A stretch of 64,000 nucleotides of DNA from Natranaeroarchaeum sp042663585 (GCF_042663585.1 NZ_JBHTAN010000006.1:186001-250000), one strand, 5' to 3'. Shown: positions 25,669 to 33,923, counted from the stretch's first letter. Numbers and translations: made by a program. Notes: generated by a model not told the origin, from the letters alone.

Positions 25669-25685
25669 TTTAGACTACATCTAAA
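25669..25685. promoter_or_regulatory. DtxR/SirR-like palindromic operator candidate before the CDF gene
   Basis: TTTAGA-CTACA-TCTAAA is a perfect inverted repeat with 6-bp arms and a 5-bp centre. It ends 7 bp before the ATG at 25692, so it covers the expected TATA/transcription start zone of a leaderless gene. The TTTAG...CTAAA shape resembles operators of archaeal DtxR/SirR-family metal repressors. It does not resemble the palindrome half-sites described for E. coli NikR. Inference from one site. Confidence 0.5.
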
Positions 25686-25691
25686 TCGCCC

Positions 25692-26594
25692 ATGGACGAC
25701 GCCGACCGGTCACGCTTTGCCCGCGCATCGTGGGTGAACGTGCTCGGGAACGCCGTGAAGATCATCGTCGAGGGAGCCGCTGGCCTGACGTTCGGTAGTG
25801 TCGCCCTGTTGGCCGACGCGGCACACTCTATTGCGGACCTGGTTGCCAGCGTCGTCGTGCTGATCTGGGGACAGGCCCAGTTCAAGGACCCCGATTCGAC
25901 TCATCCACACGGCCACTCCCGGATCGAACCGCTGACCGCGCTGTTCGTCGGGGTGGCTATCGCGCTGCTCGGTCTCAACCTCCTCTACGAGTCTATTCAG
26001 GGACTGCTCGCCGACGAGTTCATCGAGTTCAGCTATCTCCTGCTGGCAGCTATCGGCTTCGCAATCGTGGACATGTACGCCGTCTACTGGTACACCGAGC
26101 AGGTCAACGCCGACCTCGGCTCGACGGCGCTGTCCGCGCTCGCGAAGGACTGCCTCAACGACATCTACACCTCCATCGCCGTGATCGCCGGCGTGCTCGG
26201 AGTGCTCGTCGGCTACCCGATCCTCGACCCCCTCGCTGGCGGTCTGGTGAGCCTGCTCGTCGTCTATCAGGGGTTCTCGATCGGCCGGGAGAACATCACC
26301 TATCTCGTCGGGGGGGCACCCTCGGACGAACAGCGGGCGGCAGTTCGACAAACTCTTCTGTCCCATCCGGACGTCGAGGGGGTTCACGATCTGGTGGTCT
26401 TCTACGACGGCACAGTGCTCGAAGTCGAGGTACACGCCGAGGTCGAGGGCGAACTCTCGCTTCGGGACGCCCATGAAGTAGAGACGGAACTCGTGGACAT
26501 GCTGCGGGCCGAAGAAGGGGTCGGCGACGCACACGTGCATCTCGATCCGTCGGGCGTGGGCGAGTGGAAGGAGGCGTCCGAACGGAGCGGTTAG
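25692..26594 (+). CDS. Cation diffusion facilitator (CDF) metal exporter
   Basis: The 300-residue protein has six membrane helices (about residues 12-210) and a C-terminal cytoplasmic metallochaperone-like domain (about 215-290: VEGVHDLVVFYDGTVLEVEVHAEVEG). Transport-site residues are visible: TM2 ADAAHSIAD gives HxxxD, and TM5 AKDCLNDIY gives DxxxD. Zn-type CDFs usually have HxxxD or DxxxD in TM2 with HxxxD in TM5, so the Asp pair in TM5 hints at Mn, Fe, Co or Ni rather than Zn; this is inference. HPHGHSRIEPL is the conserved loop after TM2. It follows nikR on the same strand but has its own palindromic operator. Confidence 0.92.
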   Translation: MDDADRSRFARASWVNVLGNAVKIIVEGAAGLTFGSVALLADAAHSIADLVASVVVLIWGQAQFKDPDSTHPHGHSRIEPLTALFVGVAIALLGLNLLYESIQGLLADEFIEFSYLLLAAIGFAIVDMYAVYWYTEQVNADLGSTALSALAKDCLNDIYTSIAVIAGVLGVLVGYPILDPLAGGLVSLLVVYQGFSIGRENITYLVGGAPSDEQRAAVRQTLLSHPDVEGVHDLVVFYDGTVLEVEVHAEVEGELSLRDAHEVETELVDMLRAEEGVGDAHVHLDPSGVGEWKEASERSG

Positions 26595-26755
26595 GCCGTC
26601 GAACTCGTGTCGACGGCGTCACCGATCCGGACGACGCCGCGTTCACACTCGGAGCAGCGCCACTTCGTTTTCGTGCCGAGGTGGAGCTCCGTGCTCGCCG
26701 TGAGCCAGAAGGTCTGCTCTTCCTCGCAGTTGGGGCAGTAGGTCTCTCGTTCCAT
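26591..26755 (-). CDS. Small zinc-ribbon protein, 54 residues
   Basis: Minus-strand ATG 26755 to TAA 26591-26593 encodes MERETYCPNCEEEQTFWLTA...WRCSECERGVVRIGD. The two CxxC pairs, with a hydrophobic strand pattern between them, form a zinc beta-ribbon. The sequence resembles a widespread haloarchaeal family of 50-60-residue zinc ribbons (I recall the label DUF7838 but cannot verify it). Its stop overlaps the stop of the convergent CDF gene. Too short to assign a job; such ribbons may bind nucleic acid or proteins. Confidence 0.85.
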   Translation of the reverse strand: MERETYCPNCEEEQTFWLTASTELHLGTKTKWRCSECERGVVRIGDAVDTSSTA

Positions 26756-26970
26756 ATCCCGACTTTCAGGCCGCTCCGCTTAATGCCACTGGTTTGGGTC
26801 AGTTTTCCGCGGTTCGAGGAGCCGAGACGCTATCTGAGTCCGATTACGGCAGTTCGGGACTGGTCCGGGCGAGTCAGGCAATAAATCGTATCGTGCTATA
26901 TCGAATCGTCCTATCGCTCGCGAGGGATGGACCCGGCGGCTGGTCAGTGAGACGGGGAGTGCTGTCCGTC

Positions 26971-27843
26971 TCAGAGATCCGCCCGGGCGAACCGGTAGTA
27001 GCCGACGGCGAGGGGGAGGATCGCCCACAGTGCGAGCATGACGAGGCCGATCTCCGGTGCCGTGTAGAGCGAGCCTCCGCCGGTTGCCCCGACGTCGACG
27101 CCTGCACCCCCCTGTCCGGGATCAGCACCGGTCGCCGCGGCGAGATCCGGCAGGAGTGCAACAAGTCCGGAGAAGTAGGCCGAGGAGGGTGATATCTGCG
27201 TGACGGCGAACACCCAGTCAGGTACCGCCGTCGGCATCGAAAAGCCCTCCACGACGTACAACACCGCTACCGGGACGGCGTCCCAGAATAGCTCGAAGAC
27301 GACGAAAAAGCCGAGTGCGAGCGTCGTTGCCCGCGACGTCGACCCCGTCGTCGCCGAGAGACTCACGACGATGCCGGCGTAGACCCCAGCAAACGCGAGC
27401 GTCAGCAGGACGAACACGAGCAGTGCGAGGACGTCGACATCTCCGAGGAGCGCCGAACCGAAGCCCAGACCGACCGTCAGCCCGATACCCAGTCCGAACG
27501 CGAGCACGGCGGCCCGACCCACGACTTTGCCGGCGAACACGTTCAGCCGGTCAGTCGGCAGCGAGAGCAGGAGCTTGATACTTCCCAGTTCTCGCTCGCC
27601 GGCGACAGATTTGTAACAGACGACAATCGCCGCAAGCGGCACGAACAGCCCGATCAGTCCCACGGTGAAAAAGATCAGACCGGGGAACGTTGCACCCCCG
27701 GGGGAACCGAACATCTCCGGTACTTGCACGTAGGCGTACGACGAGACCACCGACAGCAGGACGAACACGGTGACGAGCGCCCACAGCGCCCGCGACTGGA
27801 CGGCATCGCGGAAATCCTTCTTTGCGACGGCGAGCGTCGTCAT
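26971..27843 (-). CDS. ABC-2 type transporter permease
   Basis: The 290-residue protein has six membrane helices and starts MTTLAVAKKDFRDAVQSRALW, the typical amphipathic entry of ABC-2 permeases that follow a NatA/CcmA-type ATPase. GERELGSIKLLLSLPTDRLNVFAGKVVGR is the conserved cytoplasmic coupling loop (LLSLP motif) between TM2 and TM3. A large extracellular loop precedes the last helix (about residues 215-260). Its start overlaps the end of the ATPase gene by four bases (27840-27843), so the two form one exporter. The cargo is unknown: drugs, lipids or ions are all possible. Confidence 0.92.
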   Translation of the reverse strand: MTTLAVAKKDFRDAVQSRALWALVTVFVLLSVVSSYAYVQVPEMFGSPGGATFPGLIFFTVGLIGLFVPLAAIVVCYKSVAGERELGSIKLLLSLPTDRLNVFAGKVVGRAAVLAFGLGIGLTVGLGFGSALLGDVDVLALLVFVLLTLAFAGVYAGIVVSLSATTGSTSRATTLALGFFVVFELFWDAVPVAVLYVVEGFSMPTAVPDWVFAVTQISPSSAYFSGLVALLPDLAAATGADPGQGGAGVDVGATGGGSLYTAPEIGLVMLALWAILPLAVGYYRFARADL

Positions 27844-28760
27844 GCTTCGACCTCCTGTTTTTCGGTCGTATACTGGACGAACAGGTCTTCGAGCGAAGAT
27901 TCGACGACCGAGAAGTCCTGTACTGGCCCGACCGTCCGATCTATCGATTCCAGCACGGCGAACTTCGAGACGCCGTCGACAGCCACGCGCAGGCGGCCAT
28001 CGTGGACCGAGGCCTTCCCGACACCGTCGAGTCCGCCCACCGTGTCGACCGTCTCCTCGTCGAGGCTCGGCAGATAGACGTAGAGCGTCTCGCCCGAGCC
28101 AGTCGCGTCGCGCAGTCCGTCGATGGTGTCGACTGCGACGAGTTCGCCGCGGTCGAGGATCGCAACGCGGTCACAGACGGCTTCGACCTGCTCCATGACG
28201 TGACTCGAAAAGAAGACGGTCGTCCCGCGGTCGTTCTCCGCGCGGATGATCTCGCGCATCTCGCGGGCACCGTTCGGATCCAGTCCTGTCGACGGCTCGT
28301 CAAGCACGAGAAGGTCGGGGTCGCCGACCAGCGCCATCGCCAGGACGAGTCGCTGGCGCATTCCCTTCGAGTAGCCGCCGGCTTTTCGGTCGGCGGCGTC
28401 GGCGATCCGGACGCGCTCGAGGAGTGCCTCGGGATCCTCGTCGACGCCTTTCATTTCGAGGACGAACTCGACGTGCTGGCGACCGGTGAGCCGGTCGTAC
28501 ACGTGGTAGGCGTCCGGTAGCACGCCGGTGCGGCGTCTGACTTCGACGCCCTCCGACTGGGCGTCGTGGCCGAGCACCGTCACCGATCCCTCCGTCGGGC
28601 GGATGAAGTCGAGCAGGATGTCGATTGTCGTCGACTTTCCCGCACCGTTCGGGCCGAGAAAGCCGAAGATCTCGCCCTCCTCGATCGTGAGGTCGAGATC
28701 GTTGACGGCGACGACGTCGCCGAACCGCTTCGTGAGTCCGTCGATCTCTATTGCTGCCAT
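27840..28760 (-). CDS. ABC transporter ATP-binding protein (ABC-2 export type)
   Basis: The 306-residue ATPase has Walker A GPNGAGKSTTID, signature YSKGMRQRLVLAMAL (a SKGMxQR variant typical of CcmA/NatA-type exporters rather than SGGQ), Walker B LLVLDEPSTGL and the switch His in FFSSHVMEQV. A C-terminal regulatory extension of about 90 residues follows the nucleotide-binding domain. It is cotranscribed with the permease (four-base overlap) and powers export through it. ATG 28760 follows a TATA-like ATAGTATG on the minus strand about 50 bp upstream. Substrate unknown. Confidence 0.94.
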   Translation of the reverse strand: MAAIEIDGLTKRFGDVVAVNDLDLTIEEGEIFGFLGPNGAGKSTTIDILLDFIRPTEGSVTVLGHDAQSEGVEVRRRTGVLPDAYHVYDRLTGRQHVEFVLEMKGVDEDPEALLERVRIADAADRKAGGYSKGMRQRLVLAMALVGDPDLLVLDEPSTGLDPNGAREMREIIRAENDRGTTVFFSSHVMEQVEAVCDRVAILDRGELVAVDTIDGLRDATGSGETLYVYLPSLDEETVDTVGGLDGVGKASVHDGRLRVAVDGVSKFAVLESIDRTVGPVQDFSVVESSLEDLFVQYTTEKQEVEA

Positions 28761-28916
28761 GCTTTTCCTCCGGGGAGCAGGTCCCGCCGGCTTCGAGTCG
28801 GTGTTTTCGAATACATACTATAGATTCGACGTAATTCTGAATAAACCTTCCCTGACTCGTGTCACCTACTCGCCAGCAGAGAGGAACTAAGTTCGTCCGC
28901 CCCCTTGCCATCTCGT

Positions 28917-29450
28917 ATGAAGATTTACACCGGCCGCGGCGACGAGGGAATGACCGACCTCCGTGACATGTCCCGCGTCGCGAAGACGAGCGCACGCATC
29001 GAGGCGTACGGTACCGTCGACGAGCTCAACGCTCTGATCGGGGCAGTCCGGCCGAGCGGCTACGACGACGCCGACGAGCAACTCGAACGGATCCAGAACC
29101 ACTTACACATCGCGCAGGCGGATCTGGCCAACCCCTCGCCCGAGGAGGACGATCCGGTCGTCACCGACGCACACGCCGACGAACTAGAGGGGTGGATCGA
29201 CGCTCATGAGGAGGAGTTGCCCCCACTGGAGAACTTCATCCTGCCGGGCGGGAGCGAAAGCGGCGCAAGCCTCCATCACGCGAGAGCGGTCTGTCGCCGT
29301 GCGGAGCGACGCACCGTCGCGCTGGCCGCCGAGGAGAACATCAACGACGCCGTGATCCAGTACCTGAATCGGCTCTCGGACGCCCTGTTCGTACTCGCCC
29401 GGGTAGTGAACCAGCGCGACGACGTTCCAGAAGAAAATCCGACGTACTGA
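28917..29450 (+). CDS. Cob(I)alamin adenosyltransferase (PduO/MMAB type)
   Basis: The 177-residue enzyme attaches the adenosyl group of ATP to cob(I)alamin, giving coenzyme B12. The PduO signature is clear: MKIYTGRGDEGMTDLRDMSRVAKTSARIE binds ATP, AYGTVDELNALIG follows, and FILPGGSESGASLHHARAVCRRAERR is the C-terminal active-site helix. Length fits the family. ATG 28917 is preferred over an upstream TTG at 28905 because MKIYTGRGD is the normal start. It is divergent from the ABC exporter operon and converges with adenine deaminase, only a few bases apart. Haloarchaea need coenzyme B12 for ribonucleotide reductase and methylmalonyl-CoA mutase. Confidence 0.94.
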   Translation: MKIYTGRGDEGMTDLRDMSRVAKTSARIEAYGTVDELNALIGAVRPSGYDDADEQLERIQNHLHIAQADLANPSPEEDDPVVTDAHADELEGWIDAHEEELPPLENFILPGGSESGASLHHARAVCRRAERRTVALAAEENINDAVIQYLNRLSDALFVLARVVNQRDDVPEENPTY

Positions 29451-29454
29451 GGCG

Positions 29455-31200
29455 TTACTGCGCTCCGTTCTCGGGCGTGAGTCCGACCACCGATCGGTTG
29501 AGCACGTCGGCGTAGCCCGAGAACGTTAGCTTGAACGTCGGGACGCCGACGAACGGCAGCGAGACGACCGTCAGCAACGGCTGGTCGACGTCGACGCCAA
29601 GCGAGCGACAGCCGTTCTCGACTGCGTTCAGTAGCTGTGCCGTCTCCTCGACTTCGAGATCCGCCGCGGCACCGGCGATCCGGTAGGGCACCTCCGCGAT
29701 GGGTTCTCCGTCCCGGACGACGGCCCAGCCACCACCCAGGTCCGCGACGTGCTCGACTGCAGTCGAGAGTGCCTCGTCGCTCGTCCCGACCGCCAGCACG
29801 CCCGTGGACTCCATTGTCATGCTTGTCGCGACTGCGCCCTCGTCGATCCCATAGCCTTCGAGAAAGCCCGTGAAGCCGGTGCCGTCACCGTCGGGATGTC
29901 GGTCGAGCAGCGCGACCTTGGCGACGTTCCGATCCGGCGCGGCGTGGAGGTCGCCGTCCTCGACTCTTGGTTCCACCGTCGTCGCCATCGAGAGCAGGCC
30001 CTCGCCGACCTCGATAGCTCTCACACGACCGTTCTCGTCGGCCGCCTCGGCCGGGACGGCGAAACTCTCGGGGCCGCTCTCGACGTCGATCGTATCGTAG
30101 ACGAACGCCGGATACTCGTGGCTCCGCGGTGCGACGCGGATCTCCTCGTTGCGTACGACGACCTCGCCGCCGCTCAGGACGGTGGTCACGTTCATCGCTT
30201 CCAGATCGTCGACGATCACCACGTCGGCGACGTTGCCGGGGGCGAGCGACCCGCGCTCGTCGAGGCCGAAGTGTCTGGCGGGGTTGAGCGTCGCCATCCG
30301 GAGCGCGTCGACGGGGTCGACGCCCGCCTCGATCGTTCGCCGGACGACGGCATCCATCGCGCCCTCGTCGAGCAGATCACGGGGCCACATCCCGTCGGTC
30401 GACAGCGAGAGTTCGGACGGGCCGATGCGGCCGACGGCGTCGGCGAGCGCATCGATGTCGTTCCGCACCGTGCCGTACCGGCCGATGGTGTGGATGCCGC
30501 GCTCGACCCGGTCGACCAGCCCTTCGCCGCTGATCGCCTCGTGGTCGTTGTCGACCAGCGTCGCGAAGGCGGTTAGCTTCTCGCCGCGACAGCCTGCACC
30601 GTGGCCGCAGATGGGTTTTCCCTCCTGTCGCGCTCGTTCGTACAGGCCGTCGAGTCCGCTCTCGCGACCGACGACGTGGACCCAGTCGGTCTCGCCGACG
30701 CCGACGACGCGGTCGTCCGCGAGCAGATCAACGAGGGCGTCTTCGTCGGCCTCGCTCGCGCGTCTGTCACCGAACGTGTCGACCAGCGGCATCGACGGGA
30801 CGGTCATCCGCACTGTGATCGGGAGATACGCCGTCGCGGCGAGGAGCGCCTCGACACCGTCCGCGCCGAACAGGCTTCCGAGGGCGGACGACTCGGTGAC
30901 GACCGTGGTCGTTCCCGAGGCAAGCAGGTGATGGTAGGCGTTCTCCAGCGACTGGACGGTGTCGACGTGGGTGTGGGCGTCGATCAAGCCCGGCATGACG
31001 ACGCGCCCGTCCGCCGAGATGCGTGTCGTTTCCGGCCCAATTACGTCGCCCGCGTCCTCGGGCAGCGCCGCTATCTCGTTGTCTACGACGAGGACGTCGA
31101 GCGCGCGGAACTCTCTGGTTTCGGGCAGAAAGACGCGTCCACCGGTGATCGCGATGTCGGCGTCGGCCTCGCCGAGCGCGACCGCCTGTGTCGGATTCAT
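29455..31200 (-). CDS. ade: Adenine deaminase
   Basis: The 581-residue amidohydrolase converts adenine to hypoxanthine and ammonia. It shows the urease-superfamily order: VVMPGLIDAHTHVDTVQS with the HxH metal site, GTTTVVTESSALG, ICGHGAGCRGEKLTAF with a His ligand, LSLSTDGMWPRDLLDEG with the late Asp, and the Ade-specific C-terminal domain (YRIAGAAADLEVEE...LSLPFVGVPTFKLTFSGYADV). The C-terminal domain length agrees with bacterial adenine deaminases. Its start overlaps the stop of the MBL-fold gene by four bases (31197-31200), so the two are cotranscribed. Product hypoxanthine could be salvaged by hpt at 12002. Confidence 0.95.
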   Translation of the reverse strand: MNPTQAVALGEADADIAITGGRVFLPETREFRALDVLVVDNEIAALPEDAGDVIGPETTRISADGRVVMPGLIDAHTHVDTVQSLENAYHHLLASGTTTVVTESSALGSLFGADGVEALLAATAYLPITVRMTVPSMPLVDTFGDRRASEADEDALVDLLADDRVVGVGETDWVHVVGRESGLDGLYERARQEGKPICGHGAGCRGEKLTAFATLVDNDHEAISGEGLVDRVERGIHTIGRYGTVRNDIDALADAVGRIGPSELSLSTDGMWPRDLLDEGAMDAVVRRTIEAGVDPVDALRMATLNPARHFGLDERGSLAPGNVADVVIVDDLEAMNVTTVLSGGEVVVRNEEIRVAPRSHEYPAFVYDTIDVESGPESFAVPAEAADENGRVRAIEVGEGLLSMATTVEPRVEDGDLHAAPDRNVAKVALLDRHPDGDGTGFTGFLEGYGIDEGAVATSMTMESTGVLAVGTSDEALSTAVEHVADLGGGWAVVRDGEPIAEVPYRIAGAAADLEVEETAQLLNAVENGCRSLGVDVDQPLLTVVSLPFVGVPTFKLTFSGYADVLNRSVVGLTPENGAQ

Positions 31201-32144
31201 TTTCGTGTGTATACCACTCGTCCGGCGTCTTCAGTTGCACGCACTTCGCCGCGCTCTTCGAGGACGTCCAGATGACCGATGGCCTCGCTCATCGCGGGGA
31301 AGTAGTCTATCACGGGCAGGTCGTCGAACAGACCGTCCATCACCTCCCGTGCGGACGTTGGCCCGTCGATCAGTTCCAGAACGTTTGCGGTCCGGTCCTC
31401 GTGGGCTGCGAGGATCTCGCCGATCCGCCCCTGTGGATCGTCGATGAGGCTCCCGTGGCCCGGCAATAACTGGTCGAAGGGGCGCTCCTGGAGCGTAGCG
31501 AGGGATGCGTTGTAGCACGGTAGCACCCGCGGTCGGTCGTCCTCCCGGTCCATCGGCGGCCGGAGGAGCGGGTTCGGCGTCACGTCGCCGAGGACGTGGT
31601 CGCCGACGGCCGCCCGATACTCGCCGGCCGTCTCGTAGGAGAACAGCAACTCGCCCGGCGCGTGGCCATCTACAGCCTCGACCGTCAGGTCAGTTCCGTT
31701 GATCGATATCTCGTCGCCATCGTCGACGGTTCGGTCGACAGAGCAGTTCGGTGCGTAGGGGAGATACGCCTCGGGAAGCGTCGTCACCGTCTCTGCGGTC
31801 GACTGGTCAAGTCCGTGACGGACGAAAAACGTCTCGAAGAACGCCTGCTCGTACTGTAGCCTGTCGTCGAACGATTCGATGATGGTGGCCGCGTCGGGGC
31901 TGGCGACGATCCGCACTCCCCGCTCGCGGAGTCGGTTCGCCATCCCGAAGTGGTCCGGATGGGGGTGTGTCACTACGACCCGTTCGAGGTCGTCTACCTG
32001 GCAGTCCTCGGCCGCTAGCTTCTCTGTCAGGGCGGACCACGACTCGTCGCTGTCGGGGCCGGGGTCGATCAGCGTTCGTCCGGCGAGATACCCGTTGACG
32101 GGGCCGACCTGAAACGGCGTCGGGATCGAGAGCCGACTGAACAT
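31197..32144 (-). CDS. MBL-fold metallo-hydrolase
   Basis: The 315-residue protein has the metallo-beta-lactamase signature VVVTHPHPDHFGMA (HxHxDH), GHAPGELLFSY with the next His, GDHVLG with the bridging Asp, and LLPGHGSLIDD with the last His. A C-terminal winged-helix-like segment (TSAREVMDGLFDDLP..., ...AIGHLDVLEERGEV) is of the LACTB2/RNase Z-like type seen in acyl-CoA or RNA-processing MBL proteins. The ATG at 32144 is used because upstream sequence to 32393 is unlike related proteins. Coupled to ade by a four-base overlap. Substrate unknown. Confidence 0.9.
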   Translation of the reverse strand: MFSRLSIPTPFQVGPVNGYLAGRTLIDPGPDSDESWSALTEKLAAEDCQVDDLERVVVTHPHPDHFGMANRLRERGVRIVASPDAATIIESFDDRLQYEQAFFETFFVRHGLDQSTAETVTTLPEAYLPYAPNCSVDRTVDDGDEISINGTDLTVEAVDGHAPGELLFSYETAGEYRAAVGDHVLGDVTPNPLLRPPMDREDDRPRVLPCYNASLATLQERPFDQLLPGHGSLIDDPQGRIGEILAAHEDRTANVLELIDGPTSAREVMDGLFDDLPVIDYFPAMSEAIGHLDVLEERGEVRATEDAGRVVYTRK

Positions 32145-32351
32145 CGTGCGTTGCTCGGCCGCCGAGCGGTAAAACCATTTGTGAACCGGTGACGCACTGC
32201 TGGTGGTTGACTCGGAGCGGTGGAACGGGCTTTCCCCACTCTTGTCGGTGAAGTTATGGATGGTAAATATGCCATGCACTGGACTCCACCCTGCTGGGTG
32301 CCGTTTGATGCATCTGTTGGAGAGATACGTCAGATGGATGAACACACAAGA

Positions 32352-32357
32352 GTTATA
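32352..32357 (+). promoter_or_regulatory. TATA box for the small helical protein gene
   Basis: TTATATCT around 32352-32359 is centred about 27 bp before the ATG at 32382. This is the spacing expected when the transcript starts at or near the ATG, so the gene is probably leaderless. Confidence 0.5.
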
Positions 32358-32381
32358 TCTGTTCTCTGCGTAACAACGAAT

Positions 32382-32666
32382 ATGAACAGGCACTTCGAAG
32401 ATGCACGGTACTACCTGACCCGCGCCGGAAAGAAAGCGAAACAGGGCGTCGCCGAGGAACTCGAACCGGTCGAAGAGAAGTTCAAAGCGCTCACCGGCGA
32501 CGACGAGGAGCCGGAACTGGGGCGACTCGACAACATCCGCGAGGAACTCGAAGAGATCGAAGAGCGCGCCGAAGGAGAGGCGAAAGAAGCCGTCACGAAG
32601 GCTCGTGAGCGTATCCGTTCGTACCGCGAGGGCGAGGACGCGACGCCTTCCGAAAGCAAGGCTTAA
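32382..32666 (+). CDS. Small acidic helical protein (DUF7553-like)
   Basis: The 94-residue protein (MNRHFEDARYYLTRAG, then LEPVEEKFKALTGDDEEPE, then a Glu-rich helix IREELEEIEERAEGEAKEAV) is predicted to be almost wholly helical, probably a two-helix coiled coil. I associate this pattern with a haloarchaeal family labelled DUF7553 but cannot verify the label. The start is ATG 32382; the frame is open further upstream but the TATA box at 32352 supports this start. No enzymatic motif is visible. It lies just before tRNA-Val on the same strand. Confidence 0.8.
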   Translation: MNRHFEDARYYLTRAGKKAKQGVAEELEPVEEKFKALTGDDEEPELGRLDNIREELEEIEERAEGEAKEAVTKARERIRSYREGEDATPSESKA

Positions 32667-32695
32667 GTCCGGAGCAGCGGTACGACTTTTTGCGA

Positions 32696-32770
32696 GGGTT
32701 GGTGGTCTAGTCTGGTTATGACACCTCCTTCACACGGAGGAAGCCGGCAGTTCAAATCTGCCCCAACCCA
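32696..32770 (+). tRNA. tRNA-Val (anticodon CAC)
   Basis: A complete cloverleaf: acceptor GGGTTGG/CCAACCC with discriminator A, D arm with TAGTCTGGTTA, anticodon stem CCTCC/GGAGG around loop TTCACAC, and T arm GGCAG-TTCAAAT-CTGCC. Anticodon CAC reads GTG. No CCA encoded. A T-rich run (ACTTTTTGCG, 32684-32693) just upstream may terminate the preceding gene. Its 3-prime end is duplicated downstream. Confidence 0.94.
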
Positions 32771-32931
32771 TTTCTGACGGAGCATACGACGAGCAAAGCG
32801 AGGGGTCCTCGTCGTCGAAAGCAGTCGGCAGTTTGAACTACGCAAGTCGCGCGCAGCGAAGCGAACACGTCTTGCAGCAGTTCACATCTGCCCAACCCAT
32901 TTCTGACGGAGCATACGACGAGCAAAGCGAG
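32747..32931 (+). repeat. Duplicated tRNA-Val 3-prime end with downstream flank (att-like direct repeat)
   Basis: The tRNA 3-prime end and following 32 bp (32747-32802) are repeated at 32877-32931 with one substitution and one missing C in the tRNA part, and with an identical flank TTCTGACGGAGCATACGACG plus AGCAAAGCGAG. Between them, 32823-32845 (GCAGTCGGCAGTTTGAACTA) is a more decayed partial match to the T-arm region. The interval is about 130 bp and has no gene. tRNA 3-prime ends are standard attachment sites of archaeal integrative elements, so this looks like the scar of past insertion and deletion; slippage duplication is the alternative. Confidence 0.65.
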
Positions 32932-33101
32932 TCCTTCGGGTCGTCAGAACTTGTCACGGAGAGAGTTCGACTCTCCGCATAAGGTCCCTTTAGACAGGAT
33001 ACAGGGCATTAGACCTCCCTCCCTGCCCCCATCGAAGACAAGGAAGTAAACGCGGAGTTCAGCGCTCTCATTCCTCTTTAATTCCCAATACTTTGTATGC
33101 C
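32932..33101 (+). other. Non-coding stretch between tRNA-Val scar and bop promoter
   Basis: No credible coding frame on either strand. The sequence becomes AT-rich from about 33065 towards the bop promoter. GAGAGTTCGACTCTC (32960-32974) is a short palindrome of unknown meaning. Confidence 0.4.
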
Positions 33102-33128
33102 TTACTAGTAATGTGTTTGATTTATACT
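33102..33128 (+). promoter_or_regulatory. bop promoter: ACTAGT-centred palindrome (UAS-like) plus TATA box
   Basis: TTACTAGTAA at 33102-33111 is a perfect 10-bp palindrome. TTTATACT at 33121-33128 is the likely TATA box, about 27 bp before the ATG at 33153. In Halobacterium salinarum the Bat-responsive upstream activator of bop has an ACTAG core just upstream of TATA; the position here is equivalent. I see no bat gene in the window. Confidence 0.6.
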
Positions 33129-33152
33129 TAATAACTCCATAGAATTCTTCGC

Positions 33153-33923
33153 ATGGTATTACCTGGCGAAATTGGCGGACTAGTGGAAGCGTCGCTGTGG
33201 GTCGGCACAGCTGGTATGATTATCGGGATGTTATACTTCATCGCGAAAGGATGGGGCGAGGAGAACGAGCGGATGCAGGAGTTCTACATCGTCACCATCT
33301 TCATCGCCGCAATCGCGTTCGTGAACTATCTGGCGATGGCGCTGGGATACGGTGTTACATCGGTCATGATCAACGGCGAAGAGACGGTGATTTACTGGGC
33401 CAGATATACTGACTGGTTCATCACAACGCCGCTGTTGTTACTTGACATCGGCCTGCTCGCGGGCGCGACCCGGAACGAGCTGGCTACCCTGATGGGACTC
33501 GACGTTGGGATGATTGGAACGGGCGTCATCGCGACGCTGACCGGTGACGGTGCCGGAGCCATCGGTGCCCTCGGGACTGAGGCACAGCGCCTCGTCTGGT
33601 GGGGCATTTCGACGGCCTTCATGATCGTGTTGCTGTACATGCTGTTTGGCAGCCTCACCGAGAAGGCCGAAGCGCTTGGCGGCCAGGCGACATCGACGTT
33701 CAAGACGCTCCGGAACCTGATCGTCGTCATCTGGGCTGTCTACCCCGTATGGTGGATAGTCGGGACCGAGGGGCTCGCCGTGCTACCGGGTCTCGGCATC
33801 GAAACCGCAGGGTTTGCAGTCCTCGACCTGACAGCAAAGATCGGATTCGGTATCATCCTGCTGTCCAGTCGTGATGCGCTGAGCCAGTCGACGGCGGCCG
33901 CGAGTGCCGGAGCAGCCGACTGA
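33153..33923 (+). CDS. bop: Bacteriorhodopsin (light-driven outward proton pump)
   Basis: The 256-residue seven-helix protein covalently binds retinal and pumps protons out on illumination. All key residues of the pump are present. WARYTDWFITTPLLLLD gives Arg84, Asp87 (primary acceptor, Asp85 in H. salinarum) and Asp98 (cytoplasmic donor, Asp96). GLDVGMIGTG gives Asp117. VGTEG and GIETAG give Glu206 and Glu217 of the release group. LDLTAKIGFG gives Asp225 and Schiff-base Lys229. Leu95 at the tuning position (Leu93 in BR) predicts green rather than blue absorption. No halorhodopsin (TSD) or sensory-type motif is present. Expression is probably driven by the palindrome/TATA pair upstream. Retinal synthesis genes (brp/blh) are not in the window. 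Confidence 0.97.
   Translation: MVLPGEIGGLVEASLWVGTAGMIIGMLYFIAKGWGEENERMQEFYIVTIFIAAIAFVNYLAMALGYGVTSVMINGEETVIYWARYTDWFITTPLLLLDIGLLAGATRNELATLMGLDVGMIGTGVIATLTGDGAGAIGALGTEAQRLVWWGISTAFMIVLLYMLFGSLTEKAEALGGQATSTFKTLRNLIVVIWAVYPVWWIVGTEGLAVLPGLGIETAGFAVLDLTAKIGFGIILLSSRDALSQSTAAASAGAAD

Noticed and set aside
32960..32974. Palindrome GAGAGTTCGACTCTC as a regulatory site for bop
   Set aside because: It is nearly 200 bp upstream of bop, beyond the TATA and activator region, and may come from decayed tRNA-like sequence.
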